From Pleomorphomonas koreensis DSM 23070 (GTDB taxonomy: Bacteria; Pseudomonadota; Alphaproteobacteria; Rhizobiales; Pleomorphomonadaceae), in NCBI RefSeq assembly GCF_000425185.1, contig NZ_AULH01000001.1, forward strand, positions 248,001 to 312,000: a stretch of 64,000 nt of DNA, written 5' to 3'. Below, piece by piece: positions 26,311-37,221 of the stretch. Position 1 is the stretch's first letter. The number at the start of each line of letters is the position of its first letter. Under the pieces are notes generated by a model. It was not told the DNA's origin, did no database searches, and was given only the letters and a program-made list of their open reading frames with translations. A program made the translations under genes and the position numbers.

Positions 26311-27335
26311 ATACGCGCCGTGTCGCTGATCGGCTATGCCGACTACGTCCGCGGCCACGGCGCGATCCAGAGGCGATGCTCCGCGAGGTCGGCCTGCCGG
26401 TCGACGACTTCGACCATGCCCGGCGGATCATCTCCTGCCAGAAGTTCACGCGGCTGCTCGACAACACGGCCGTCGCCCTCGGCATCCCCGACTTCACCAT
26501 CGACTTCTTCCGGCAGGCGCCGCCGCACCTGCCCAACTGCGGTCCGCTGACGCTGATCGGCCTTCTGGTCGGCAGCATCGGCGAATGGGCGGATTTCGGC
26601 GCCAGATACTGGAACGCCCACTGCAATGCCTTCACCGTGCGTCTGTTCGACGTGGCCGGCCGGCCGGACCTCCTCGCCGTGCGCTTCGTCTGCGCCGCCG
26701 GCTACCAGCGCACCACGCAGATGGTCGAGGGCGTGTTAGCCAGCGTCGTCGGCGCCACGCGCCACATTTCCCGCCGGCCCGACCTCGACCCGGCGCGCCT
26801 CCGCTTCCGCCATCCCCGGCCGGCCGACACCGCCTCGCACGCCGCCGTCTTCCGCTGCGAGCTGGAGTTCGGCGCCGACCGCGACGAGATATGGATCGAC
26901 CGCAGCCTGCTCTCCGTCGAGACCGGCGGCTCGCTGCGGCTGCTGCGGCCGATCTTCGAGAAATTCCTCCGCGCCGAGATCGCCCGCCTGCCGGTCTACG
27001 ACCAGACCATGCGCGGGACGACGCGCGCCGCGCTCGAAAGTACGCTCGGCAGCGGCCGCTGCACCATTGACTTCATCGCCAACTCGCTCGGCATGAGCGG
27101 CAAGAAGCTGCAACGCCTGCTCTCGGCCGACGGAACGTCCTTCTCGGCCGTGCTCGCCGAGGTGCGCCGCGACCGGGCGATGCGGATGCTGCGCGAGACC
27201 GACATCATGGTCGCCGACGTCGCCCGGCTGCTCGACTACGCGGTGGTCGGCGCCTTCACCAACGCCTTCACCCGGTGGACCGGCGTCTCGCCGACGCTCT
27301 ACCGCCGGCAGAGCCAGGACGCGCCCGCCGGCTGA
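26311..27335 (+). pseudogene. AraC-family regulator with damaged 5' end
   Basis: From the ATG at 26376 an open frame of 319 residues encodes an arabinose-binding-type N-domain and a C-terminal AraC helix-turn-helix pair (ending DVARLLDYAVVGAFTNAFTRWTGVSPTLYRR). The true N-terminus lies upstream in another frame: SLIGYADYVRGHGA runs to about 26363, where loss of one base shifts it from the expected DPEAMLREVGLP. The likely original start is an ATA at 26311, six bases after AGGAG. So a start mutation and a frameshift both appear. A shorter protein from 26376 might still be made. A sequencing error could explain the shift but not the ATA. Confidence 0.7.
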
Positions 27336-27473
27336 CGCCGGCACGGGGCGCCCGGAGGCGCCGAAACACGCCGTTGCGGCTGGGTTTGCAGCTTTGCCGC
27401 ATTTGAAGTATCAGAGCGACGTGGCACCGGCAATTCCGCCCGGCGGCAGCCACCGGCAAGGAAAGGAGGCGAC

Positions 27474-27797
27474 ATGGAGAACGGCACCCGGATCGTCGTC
27501 GTCACCGCCTGCCCGACCGGCATCGCCCTCACCTACATGGCCGCCAACCGGCTGGCCGCCGCTGCCCAGCGGCTTGGCTACCTCGTCAAGGTGGAGACGC
27601 AGGGCGCGCTCGGCAGCGAGGATATCCTGACGCGTAAGGACATCGGCCGCGCCAATGCCGCCATCATCGCCGCCGACGTCGACATCGACGGCCTGGACCG
27701 CTTCCAGAGCGTGCCGGTGCTGACGGTCGGCACGGCGCGGGCCATCGCCGATCCCGACGCGGTGCTGGCCGAGGCCCTGGCTCTCGCCCGGCCCTGA
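27474..27797 (+). CDS. Orphan PTS fructose-type EIIB protein
   Basis: 107 residues forming just one fructose-family EIIB domain. The phosphocysteine is Cys13 in VVVTACPTGIALTYMAA. The family normally reads CPTGIAH; the histidine is leucine here. EIIB passes phosphate from EIIA to the sugar in the membrane EIIC, yet no fructose-type EIIA or EIIC gene is adjacent. The ribosome site AAGGAGG precedes the ATG. It may work with a PTS encoded elsewhere or be a regulatory phospho-acceptor. It has its own transcription unit or trails the AraC gene by about 140 bases. Confidence 0.8.
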   Translation: MENGTRIVVVTACPTGIALTYMAANRLAAAAQRLGYLVKVETQGALGSEDILTRKDIGRANAAIIAADVDIDGLDRFQSVPVLTVGTARAIADPDAVLAEALALARP

Positions 27798-27951
27798 CGG
27801 CCGCCGGCCTACCTCGTGTAAACCTTAGTAATGATTGTTGACTTGTCGCCAGTTGTTCGGCGTGACACGGTTGCTTGCCTTGAAAGGCGCGGCTACCGAG
27901 ACGGTTTCGTCTGGCGAGCCGGCCCCGAAACAACAGATGGTTAGTTCGTCA

Positions 27952-29775
<1,824 letters not shown>

Positions 29776-29891
29776 ACGCCTGGGTATCAGAATCGGGATC
29801 GAACAGGGTGGCGCGTCGGCTTTCCGGAGCCGGCGCGTCACCTTTTCCTATTGGCAAAAGGTATAATGAGGGGAGCCGGAGTGCCTGTCAT

Positions 29892-29945
29892 GTCGACTTA
29901 AGTATGATCACTTGGGAGAGGCAATCATACAATTTTCAAGTCGAC
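29892..29945. promoter_or_regulatory. Nested 8-bp and 7-bp inverted repeats upstream of mtlA
   Basis: GTCGACTT (29892-29899) pairs with AAGTCGAC (29938-29945), and inside it GTATGAT (29902-29908) pairs with ATCATAC (29924-29930). The result is a long interrupted hairpin or a double operator. PTS genes are often controlled by antiterminators or by MtlR-type activators at such sites; which applies here is unknown. Confidence 0.5.
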
Positions 29946-29956
29946 AATATCAGGCC

Positions 29957-29980
29957 AAACCATGGGAATTTCTATGGTTT
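29957..29980. promoter_or_regulatory. 7-bp inverted repeat upstream of mtlA
   Basis: AAACCAT (29957-29963) and ATGGTTT (29974-29980) are exact inverse copies around 10 bases, directly downstream of the larger nested repeat. It may be a second operator or a leader hairpin. Confidence 0.4.
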
Positions 29981-30366
29981 TCGCGAGAGGACGCTTGGGG
30001 CGCCGTACCAATGCACCAAGATGGGATACATTTTTACAGTCGTGTTTATATCTTTCCACTTTCGCTCACAGTGACGTCATGTTTTTATCACAATCGAACG
30101 AGGACCCGTAAGAACAACTATTGAAGTGAGCTGGAGTCCGAGCGTCGAACGACGTTCGGGGCGGTGTTTTCGTATCTCCCGGACGAGGAAATACCCGGCC
30201 GGGATGGAGGGGCGGAGAGGCCTGCGAAATAAACGACCTGATCGGCTCGTCCCCGGAGCCGGTATTGCTTCGACGCAACTCGTTTGCGGCGACGGTGTCG
30301 CTTACTTTCCGGTCTGTCGGGCTTCTTCTTCGGCGTGACAGGACTTCGTGGAGGAGTTTCCAGAAC

Positions 30367-32286
30367 ATGGCATATACCGGAACCGCAGGGGGCGACTCGT
30401 CGTCGTCCAACCTCAAGGTGCGCGTCCAGCAAGTGGGCCGCTTCCTGAGCAGCATGGTGATGCCCAACATCGGCGCCTTCGTCGCCTGGGGTATCATCAC
30501 CACTCTCTTCATTCCGACCGGCTGGCTGCCCAACGAGTATTTCGCCAAGCTCGTCGGCCCGATGATCACTTATCTTCTGCCGCTTCTGCTCGGTTATACC
30601 GGCGGCCGGCTGGTCTATGGCGAGCGCGGCGCCGTCGTCGGTGCCATCGTCACCGCCGGCGCGATCATCGGCACCGATATCCCGATGTTCCTCGGCGCCA
30701 TGATCGTCGGCCCGATCGGCGGCTGGGCGATCAAGCAGTTCGACCGCACGGTCGACGGCAAGATCCGCCCCGGCTTCGAGATGTTGGTCAACAACTTCTC
30801 GGCCGGTATCCTCGGCGGCGCCATGGCCATGGTCGCCTTCGCGGTGGTCGGCCCGATCGTCGAGCATCTGGCTGCGGCCCTCGGCACGGGCGTCAACGCG
30901 CTGATCAGCACCGGTCTCATCCCGCTCGCCTCGATCCTGGTCGAGCCGGCCAAGGTGCTGTTCCTGAACAACGCCATCAACCACGGCGTCTTCACCCCGC
31001 TCGGTATCCAGCAGGCCGCCGAACACGGCAAGTCGCTGGTCTTCCTGATCGAAGCCAACCCCGGTCCGGGTCTCGGCCTCCTGCTCGCCTACATGGTGTT
31101 CGGCCGTGGCAACGCCAAGGAATCGGCTCCGGCTGCCGCCATCATCCACTTCTTCGGCGGCATCCATGAGATCTACTTCCCCTACGTGCTGATGAAGCCG
31201 CGCCTGATCATCGCCATGATCCTCGGTGGTGCCACCGGCGTGGCCGCCAACATGCTGCTCGGCGGTGGCCTGCGCGCTCCGTCGTCGCCCGGCTCGATCT
31301 TCGCCGTGCTCGGCATGACCCCGTCGGACGGTTTCGTCGGCGTCATCTCCTCGGTCGTCCTGTCCTGCGCCGTGACCTTCCTGGTCGCCTCGGTGCTGCT
31401 CAAGACCGACCGTTCGGATACCGAAGAGGACATCGACGCCGCCACCGCCCGCATCAAGGCGATGAAGGCCGAATCGAAGGGCTTCGCCCCGGCCCCGGCC
31501 GCCGCGCCGGTTGCCATCTCCGGCGCCGTCCGCTCGGTCATCGTCGCCTGCGACGCCGGCATGGGCTCGTCCGCCATGGGCGCCTCCATGCTGCGCAAGA
31601 AGCTGGATCAGGCCGGCCTCGGCGCCATCAAGTCGTCCAACGTGGCGATCAACGCGCTGCCGGCCGACGTCGACCTGGTGATCACCCACAAGGACCTGAC
31701 CGAGCGCGCCCGCCGGGCCGCTCCGCAGGCGACGCACGTCTCCATCACCAATTTCCTCGACGGCGCGGCCTATGACCGCATCGTGGCGGAGATCAAGGCG
31801 AAGGCGGGCTCCGCCGCGGCTCCGGCCGCCGGCAAGCCCGAGGGTGGCGCATCTTTTAATCTCGGTGAGGAACATATCTTCCTCGGCCTCACCGCGACCA
31901 CCAAAGAGGAAGCCGTTCGCTTCGCCGGCTCCAAGCTCCTGGAGATGGGCGCGATCACCCCGAGCTACATCGACGCCATGCTCAAGCGTGAGACCATCGT
32001 GTCGACCTATCTCGGCCAGTCGCTGGCCATGCCGCACGGCACCAACGAAGCGAAGAACGAGGTCCTGAAGACCGGCATCGTCGTCTGCCAGTATCCCGAC
32101 GGCGTGTTCTTCGGTCCGGACCCCGAGAATGTGGCTCGTCTCGTCGTCGGCCTTGCGGCCAAGGGCAACGAGCACATGGACGTGATGTCGGCCCTCGCCC
32201 GGGTCCTCGAGAATCCCAAGGTGGTCGCCCACCTCTCGACGACCAAGAACCCGGCCGACGTGCTGCGCATCCTCGATCTCGGCTGA
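30367..32286 (+). CDS. mtlA: PTS mannitol transporter EIICBA
   Basis: 639 residues, matching E. coli MtlA (637) in size and order. The membrane EIIC domain spans about residues 20-345 with the [10 protein letters not shown] substrate motif. EIIB follows with phosphocysteine Cys395 in [10 protein letters not shown]. An Ala/Pro linker leads to EIIA with His557 in [11 protein letters not shown]. It imports mannitol and releases mannitol 1-phosphate. The dehydrogenase for that product and an EI-HPr fusion are immediately downstream, so the pathway is complete locally. The ATG at 30367 follows a GGAGGAG ribosome site. Confidence 0.94.
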   Translation: MAYTGTAGGDSSSSNLKVRVQQVGRFLSSMVMPNIGAFVAWGIITTLFIPTGWLPNEYFAKLVGPMITYLLPLLLGYTGGRLVYGERGAVVGAIVTAGAIIGTDIPMFLGAMIVGPIGGWAIKQFDRTVDGKIRPGFEMLVNNFSAGILGGAMAMVAFAVVGPIVEHLAAALGTGVNALISTGLIPLASILVEPAKVLFLNNAINHGVFTPLGIQQAAEHGKSLVFLIEANPGPGLGLLLAYMVFGRGNAKESAPAAAIIHFFGGIHEIYFPYVLMKPRLIIAMILGGATGVAANMLLGGGLRAPSSPGSIFAVLGMTPSDGFVGVISSVVLSCAVTFLVASVLLKTDRSDTEEDIDAATARIKAMKAESKGFAPAPAAAPVAISGAVRSVIVACDAGMGSSAMGASMLRKKLDQAGLGAIKSSNVAINALPADVDLVITHKDLTERARRAAPQATHVSITNFLDGAAYDRIVAEIKAKAGSAAAPAAGKPEGGASFNLGEEHIFLGLTATTKEEAVRFAGSKLLEMGAITPSYIDAMLKRETIVSTYLGQSLAMPHGTNEAKNEVLKTGIVVCQYPDGVFFGPDPENVARLVVGLAAKGNEHMDVMSALARVLENPKVVAHLSTTKNPADVLRILDLG

Positions 32287-32307
32287 CCTCGGCTTTTCCA
32301 CGAAACG

Positions 32308-32327
32308 GGGCCGCCCACGGGCGGCCC
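32308..32327 (+). terminator. 8-bp GC hairpin between mtlA and mtlD
   Basis: GGGCCGCC and its inverse enclose CACG, 21 bases after the mtlA stop. With no strong T-run it probably acts as a partial terminator or an mRNA-processing site within the operon. Confidence 0.4.
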
Positions 32328-32371
32328 TCCTTCCGACTGGCGCTGATCCAAGACAAGTTCCGGAGACGACA

Positions 32372-33514
32372 ATGCGAGCCATTCACTTTGGCGCGGGCAA
32401 TATCGGCCGCGGTTTCATCGGCAAGATCCTCGCCGACGCCGGATGGTCGGTCACCTTCGCCGACGTCAACGAAACGCTGGTCGGCCTGATCGCCAGGGAC
32501 GGCCGCTATCCCGTGGACATCGTCGGCGCCGACAGCCGCCGCGAGGAAGTGACCGGCGTCACCGCCGTCTCCTCGATCGGCGACGACATCGTCGCCCTGA
32601 TCGCCTCGGCCGACCTCGTCACCACCGCCGTCGGACCGGCCGTGCTGCCGAAGATCGCCCCGACGCTGGCCCGCGGCCTTGAGGCGCGCGTTGCCGCCGG
32701 CACCCACGGGCCGCTCAACGTCATCGCCTGCGAGAACACCATTCGCGGCACCACGCAGCTGAAGGAGGCGGTGTTCGGCCACCTGCCGGCCGCCGTCGCC
32801 GCCGTGGTCGAGCTGGAAGTCGGCTTTGCCGACAGCGCCGTCGATCGCATCGTGCCGCCGGCGCCGCCCGTCGAGGGCGAGCCGCTTGCCGTCACCGTCG
32901 AGGAATTCTCCGAGTGGGTGGTCGACCGCACCCAGCTCAGGGGGTGGACGCACGACATTCCCGGCATGGAGCTGACCGACAACCTGATGGCCTTCATCGA
33001 GCGCAAGCTGTTCACGCTCAACACCGGCCACGCCATCACCGCCTATCTCGGTTTCCTCAAGGGCCTGCCGACCATCCGCGACGCCATCGAGGACGAGGCC
33101 ATCCGCGCCACCGTCAAGGCGGCGATGGAGGAGAGCGGCGCCGTGCTGATCCGCCGCTACGGCTTCGATCCGGTGACGCACGCCGCCTATATCGACAAGA
33201 TCCTCGGCCGCTTCGCCAATCCGTTCATCCGCGACGATGTGGCGCGCGTCGGCCGCGAGCCCCTGCGCAAGCTCGGCAAGGGCGACCGGCTGATCCGGCC
33301 GCTGCTGGGTACGCTCGAATACGGCCTGCCGCATGCCAACCTCGTCAGGGGCATCGCCGCCGCGCTGCACTATCGCAACGACACCGACCCGCAGGCGGTG
33401 GAAATGCAGGCGGCGATCGCCGAGTTCGGCGTCGCGGCGGCCGTCGACCGCTTTTCCGGCAACGCACTTCCCGCCGGGGTGCTTGCCGAAATCGCCGCCG
33501 CAGCCCAGATTTAG
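32372..33514 (+). CDS. mtlD: Mannitol-1-phosphate 5-dehydrogenase
   Basis: 380 residues (E. coli 382). The N-terminal NAD site reads [13 protein letters not shown], and the long-chain polyol dehydrogenase signature appears as [16 protein letters not shown] near residues 212-227, with the catalytic lysine in ERKLFTLN. It oxidises mannitol 1-phosphate to fructose 6-phosphate. It follows the mannitol EIICBA gene by 85 bases and starts at an ATG behind GGAGACGAC. This is a Gram-negative-type mannitol operon without an obvious MtlR gene; the AraC or ROK regulator nearby may replace it. Confidence 0.95.
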   Translation: MRAIHFGAGNIGRGFIGKILADAGWSVTFADVNETLVGLIARDGRYPVDIVGADSRREEVTGVTAVSSIGDDIVALIASADLVTTAVGPAVLPKIAPTLARGLEARVAAGTHGPLNVIACENTIRGTTQLKEAVFGHLPAAVAAVVELEVGFADSAVDRIVPPAPPVEGEPLAVTVEEFSEWVVDRTQLRGWTHDIPGMELTDNLMAFIERKLFTLNTGHAITAYLGFLKGLPTIRDAIEDEAIRATVKAAMEESGAVLIRRYGFDPVTHAAYIDKILGRFANPFIRDDVARVGREPLRKLGKGDRLIRPLLGTLEYGLPHANLVRGIAAALHYRNDTDPQAVEMQAAIAEFGVAAAVDRFSGNALPAGVLAEIAAAAQI

Positions 33515-33630
33515 GTCCCACGAGGCGCGACGGGCCGCCGGCCGGCGGCCGTTCTTCTCGCAGAGCCGGGCGCCGCCGGAAATCGGCGGCGGGGAGGCGC
33601 TGCCTCGGCAGCAGGTATCGGGAGACACGC

Positions 33631-36177
33631 ATGACCACCACGACCATCTCCGTCAGGGCGCCCCTCAAGGGCCGGATCGTGCCGCTCGGCGATGTCCCCG
33701 ACCCGATGTTCGCGCTCGGCATGATGGGCGACGGCGTCGCCATCGAGCCGGAGATCGGCGAGGTGCGGGCGCCGGTCGACGGCACGGTGACCTCGGTGCA
33801 TCGCCGCGCCCATGCGGTGAAGGTCCAGACCGACGACGGCGCCGAACTCCTGGTGCACGTCGGCCTCGAAGCGGTGGCGCTGCGTGGCACCGGCCTCACC
33901 GCCGTGGTGGCTGAAGGCGACCGCGTCGCTGCCGGCGACCTGCTGATCCGCTTCGACCTCGCCTTGCTGGCCGAGACCTGCGGCATCGTCACCACGCCGG
34001 TGCTGGTCACCAACGAGGAGGCGTTCCACGTCACCGGCCGCAGGGCGGACGGCGAGGTCGATTTCGGCGACCAGGTGATGACGGTGCTGCCGATCGGCGT
34101 CGAGACGCCGCCGCCGGTGGAGCGCGCCGAGCGGACCGTCGTCCTCGAAATGACCGAGGGGCTGCACGCCCGTCCGGCGGCGCTGCTCGCCGCCCGGGCC
34201 AAGCAATACGCCAGCGCCGTCGAGGTGCTGCTCGGCGAGCGCAAGGCCAACGCCAAGAGCCCGGTGTCGCTGCTCACTCTCGGCAGCCGCTGGGGCAGCC
34301 GCCTGACGGTGGCCGCCGAGGGCGCCGACGCGGTGGCGGCCGTCGACGGCGTCGTCGAGGCGATCGCCTCCGGCCTCGGCGATCCCCTGGTGCCCTTCGT
34401 CGATGCCGGCCAGGAAACGCTGCCGGGCGTCGACACCGCGACGACGGTCGAGGAGCCGCCCGTCGACCTGACGCCGTTCGGCCCCGCCGACCGGCCGCTC
34501 CTCAAGGGCGTCGTGGCGGCGCCGGGCCTCGCCATCGGCCGCGCCGTGCATCTCAAGGAAAAGGTCGCCCGCCCGGCCGAACAGGGCGGCGACGTCGAGA
34601 CCGAGAGCGCGGCGCTCGACGCGGCTCTCGCCCGCGTCCACGCCCATCTCAGCGAGCAGGCGGCCGGTGGCCGCACGCCGCAGCAGCGCGAGATCATGGC
34701 GGCGCATGCCGCTCTTCTGGAGGACACCGAGCTTCTGGAAGGCGCCCGCGACCGCATCGCCGCCGGCAAGAGCGCCGGCTGGGCCTTCTCCGACACCATT
34801 TCCGCCCAGGCGGCGCTGCTGCGCGGCCTCGACAACGCCCGCCTCGCCGAGCGCGCCGCCGACCTCGTCGATCTGGAGCAGCAGGTGCTGACCGTGCTGG
34901 CCGGCGGCTCGCCGGAAAGCCTGGCGCTGCCCGAGGACGCCGTCGCCATCGCCGACGACCTGCTGCCGTCGCAGTTCATGGCCTTCGGCGACCGCCTGCC
35001 GGCCGCCTTCGTGGTCGCCAAGGGCGGCCGCACCTCGCATGTCGCCATCCTCTCGGCGGCGAGCGGCGTGCCGATGCTGGCCGCCGTCGGCCCTGATGCC
35101 CGCCGCATCCCCGAGGGCACGCCGTTGATCGTCGACGCCGAGCGCGGCGAGATCCAGGTCAACCCCGAGCCGGCCACCGTCGAGGCCACCCGCCGCGCCG
35201 CCGCCGAGCGCGAGACCCGCCGCGCCGCCAACCGCGAGGCGGCGCCGGTCGACTGCGTCATGGCCGACGGCACCCGCCTGCCTGTCTACGCCAACGTCGG
35301 CTCGGTGGCCGACGCGGCGCGCGGCCTCGCCTTCGGCGCCGAGGGCTCGGGCCTGCTCAGAACCGAGTTCCTGTTCCTCGACCGCCCCACGGCGCCGACC
35401 GAGGCCGAGCAGCAGGCCGAATACCAGGCGATCGCCGATGCCTTGCGCGGCAAGCCGCTGACCATCCGCACGCTCGACATCGGCGGCGACAAGCCGCTGC
35501 CCTATCTCAAGCAGCCGGCCGAGGAAAATCCGATCCTCGGCGTGCGCGGCATCCGCGTCTCGAAGCGCCGTCCCGACCTGTTGCGCCAGCAGTTCCGCGC
35601 CATCCTGAAGGTGACGCCGGTGTCCGTCGTCCGCATCATGCTGCCGATGATCGCCGACGTCGGCGAATTGCGCTGGGCCAAGGCGATCTTCGAGGAGGAA
35701 AAGGCGGCGCTGGGCGTCACCGCCGATGTGCCGCTCGGCATCATGATCGAGGTGCCGGCCGCCGTCGCCATGGCCGACAAGCTGGCGAAGGAAGCCGCCT
35801 TCTTCTCGGTCGGCACCAACGATCTGACGCAATATGTGCTGGCCATGGACCGCGGCAACACCGAACTGGCCCCGGAGATCGATTCGCTGCATCCGGCGGT
35901 GCTCAGGACGATCGGCGACGCGGCGGCGGCCGGCCAGCGCCACGGCTGCCCGGTCGGCGTCTGCGGCGGCCTCGCCTCCGAACTGCCGGCGGCGCCCATC
36001 CTGATCGGCCTCGGCGTCACCAGCCTGTCGGCCACCCGCTCCGGCATTCCCGACCTCAAGGCTTTCATCCGCACCCTCGACAGGGAGACCTGCCGCGCCG
36101 TGGCCGAGGAGGCGCTGGCCCTCGATTCGGCGGCCGAGGTGCGGGCCATGGTGGCGCGGCGCTGGCCGGATCTCTGA
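33631..36177 (+). CDS. Multiphosphoryl transfer protein EIIA(Glc)-HPr-EI
   Basis: 848 residues, three PTS modules in one chain. A glucose-type EIIA domain (residues 1-155) has His76 in LLVHVG. HPr (about 168-255) has His179 in EGLHARPAA and a serine-site region KANAKSPVSLL. Enzyme I (about 288-848) has His470 in GGRTSHVAI and the C-terminal PEP site (RTEFLFLDRP, LPMI, GTNDLTQY, CGGLASE). It therefore takes phosphate from PEP and can load the adjacent mannitol EIICBA with no other general PTS protein. The fused EIIA(Glc) module could also serve a glucose or N-acetylglucosamine EIICB encoded elsewhere. Start: ATG at 33631 after GGGAG. Confidence 0.94.
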   Translation: MTTTTISVRAPLKGRIVPLGDVPDPMFALGMMGDGVAIEPEIGEVRAPVDGTVTSVHRRAHAVKVQTDDGAELLVHVGLEAVALRGTGLTAVVAEGDRVAAGDLLIRFDLALLAETCGIVTTPVLVTNEEAFHVTGRRADGEVDFGDQVMTVLPIGVETPPPVERAERTVVLEMTEGLHARPAALLAARAKQYASAVEVLLGERKANAKSPVSLLTLGSRWGSRLTVAAEGADAVAAVDGVVEAIASGLGDPLVPFVDAGQETLPGVDTATTVEEPPVDLTPFGPADRPLLKGVVAAPGLAIGRAVHLKEKVARPAEQGGDVETESAALDAALARVHAHLSEQAAGGRTPQQREIMAAHAALLEDTELLEGARDRIAAGKSAGWAFSDTISAQAALLRGLDNARLAERAADLVDLEQQVLTVLAGGSPESLALPEDAVAIADDLLPSQFMAFGDRLPAAFVVAKGGRTSHVAILSAASGVPMLAAVGPDARRIPEGTPLIVDAERGEIQVNPEPATVEATRRAAAERETRRAANREAAPVDCVMADGTRLPVYANVGSVADAARGLAFGAEGSGLLRTEFLFLDRPTAPTEAEQQAEYQAIADALRGKPLTIRTLDIGGDKPLPYLKQPAEENPILGVRGIRVSKRRPDLLRQQFRAILKVTPVSVVRIMLPMIADVGELRWAKAIFEEEKAALGVTADVPLGIMIEVPAAVAMADKLAKEAAFFSVGTNDLTQYVLAMDRGNTELAPEIDSLHPAVLRTIGDAAAAGQRHGCPVGVCGGLASELPAAPILIGLGVTSLSATRSGIPDLKAFIRTLDRETCRAVAEEALALDSAAEVRAMVARRWPDL

Positions 36178-36235
36178 CACAGCCGCTCCGACGGTCGATA
36201 ACCCGCGTCTTTCGCGCCGCACGAAGGAGGCGCAT

Positions 36236-37117
36236 ATGCTTCATGCTTCCGTGACGCTCGACGATTTCGCCCGTGGCGAGGCGCTGGCCGCCGCAACCGG
36301 CGCGCCGCAACGCATCGTCTTCGGCCTCGACGCCGCCGCGCCGCCGCTCGGCGCGCTGCAGGTGCAGTTCGCCCGCTTCGAGCTGGTGATCGCCGGTACC
36401 TATACCAACCTCGTCTGCGACCGCGCCGCCCGCATCGTCGAGCGCGAGCTGGTGGCCGGCGACGCGCTGGTGGTGCCGGGCAACTGCTGGAACCAGCCGC
36501 TGTGGGACCGCGACGTCGAGGTGCTCAGCCTGTTGTTCGGCGCCACCCACCTCGGCGTCAGCCTGGTACGCTGGAGCGCCGGCGAGCGGCGCTTCGTGTC
36601 GGTGGAGAAGCGGAGCTGCCTGATCCCCGGCAACGGGCCGCTGCAGCACATGATCGACGCCATGTCGAGCCACCGCGACGACGCCGGCCCGACCAGCCTC
36701 GACGCCCGCCTGCTCGCCCAGGCCATCCTCGAATACTGCCGCCGGCTGCTGGCCAACCCGATGCCGGACGAGGATCGCCAGTCGTCGGCCTTTTTCCGCG
36801 CCGCCTGTCTTTATATCGAGGAGAATTTCGACCGGCTGATCACCCGCGATACGGTGGCCGCCCATCTGCGGATCAGTCCCAACTATTTCTCGCGCGTCTT
36901 CCGCGAGCAGGGCGCCATGACCTTCTCCGACTACCTGACGCAGGTCAGGATCGGCAAGGCCAAGTTCATGCTGGAGAAATACGACCTGCCGCTGTCGCAG
37001 ATCGCCACCCGCTGCGGCTTCAACGACTTCAACTATTTCTACAAGGTGTTCAAGAAGGTGGTCGGCCGCACGCCGACCGAGTACCGCAACTCGGTGCAGA
37101 CGGCGACAAAGGTCTGA
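36236..37117 (+). CDS. AraC-family transcriptional regulator
   Basis: 293 residues. The first 180 residues are a sensor region without a motif I can name. The last 100 contain the two AraC helix-turn-helix units, with TRDTVAAHLRISPNYFSRVFREQ and LPLSQIATRCGFNDFNYFYKVFKKVVGRTPTEYR. The start has a near-perfect AAGGAGG site. Being directly downstream of the PTS fusion gene, it is a good candidate activator of the mannitol genes, possibly acting at the inverted repeats upstream of mtlA. That link is inference. Confidence 0.88.
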   Translation: MLHASVTLDDFARGEALAAATGAPQRIVFGLDAAAPPLGALQVQFARFELVIAGTYTNLVCDRAARIVERELVAGDALVVPGNCWNQPLWDRDVEVLSLLFGATHLGVSLVRWSAGERRFVSVEKRSCLIPGNGPLQHMIDAMSSHRDDAGPTSLDARLLAQAILEYCRRLLANPMPDEDRQSSAFFRAACLYIEENFDRLITRDTVAAHLRISPNYFSRVFREQGAMTFSDYLTQVRIGKAKFMLEKYDLPLSQIATRCGFNDFNYFYKVFKKVVGRTPTEYRNSVQTATKV

Positions 37118-37221
37118 ACGGGCGGCGATGGCCGTTTGGCTTCGCCCCAGGGCTGTGAAGCGGCGCGTTTGGGTGTATGCATCCTTGCGGTGACGACACA
37201 CCAGGGGAGACCTCCGCTCCG

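Larger units (their letters stand above)
29776..30366. other. AT-rich control region upstream of mtlA
   Basis: These 591 bases carry no supported gene. They contain the two inverted-repeat structures listed at 29892-29945 and 29957-29980, and are much AT-richer than the flanking genes up to about 30125. Their size and structure suggest a regulated promoter and leader for the mannitol PTS gene. Confidence 0.45.

Noticed and set aside
27835-27951. Upstream start for glmS giving 39 extra residues
   Set aside because: The glutaminase needs cysteine directly after the initiator methionine, which fixes the start at 27952.
27798-27951. GlmS ribozyme or other riboswitch upstream of glmS
   Set aside because: The leader is short and shows no glmS ribozyme core; that ribozyme is known mainly from Firmicutes.
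29912-30124. 70-codon open frame in the mtlA leader
   Set aside because: It runs through inverted repeats in AT-rich DNA and its product has no protein-like pattern.
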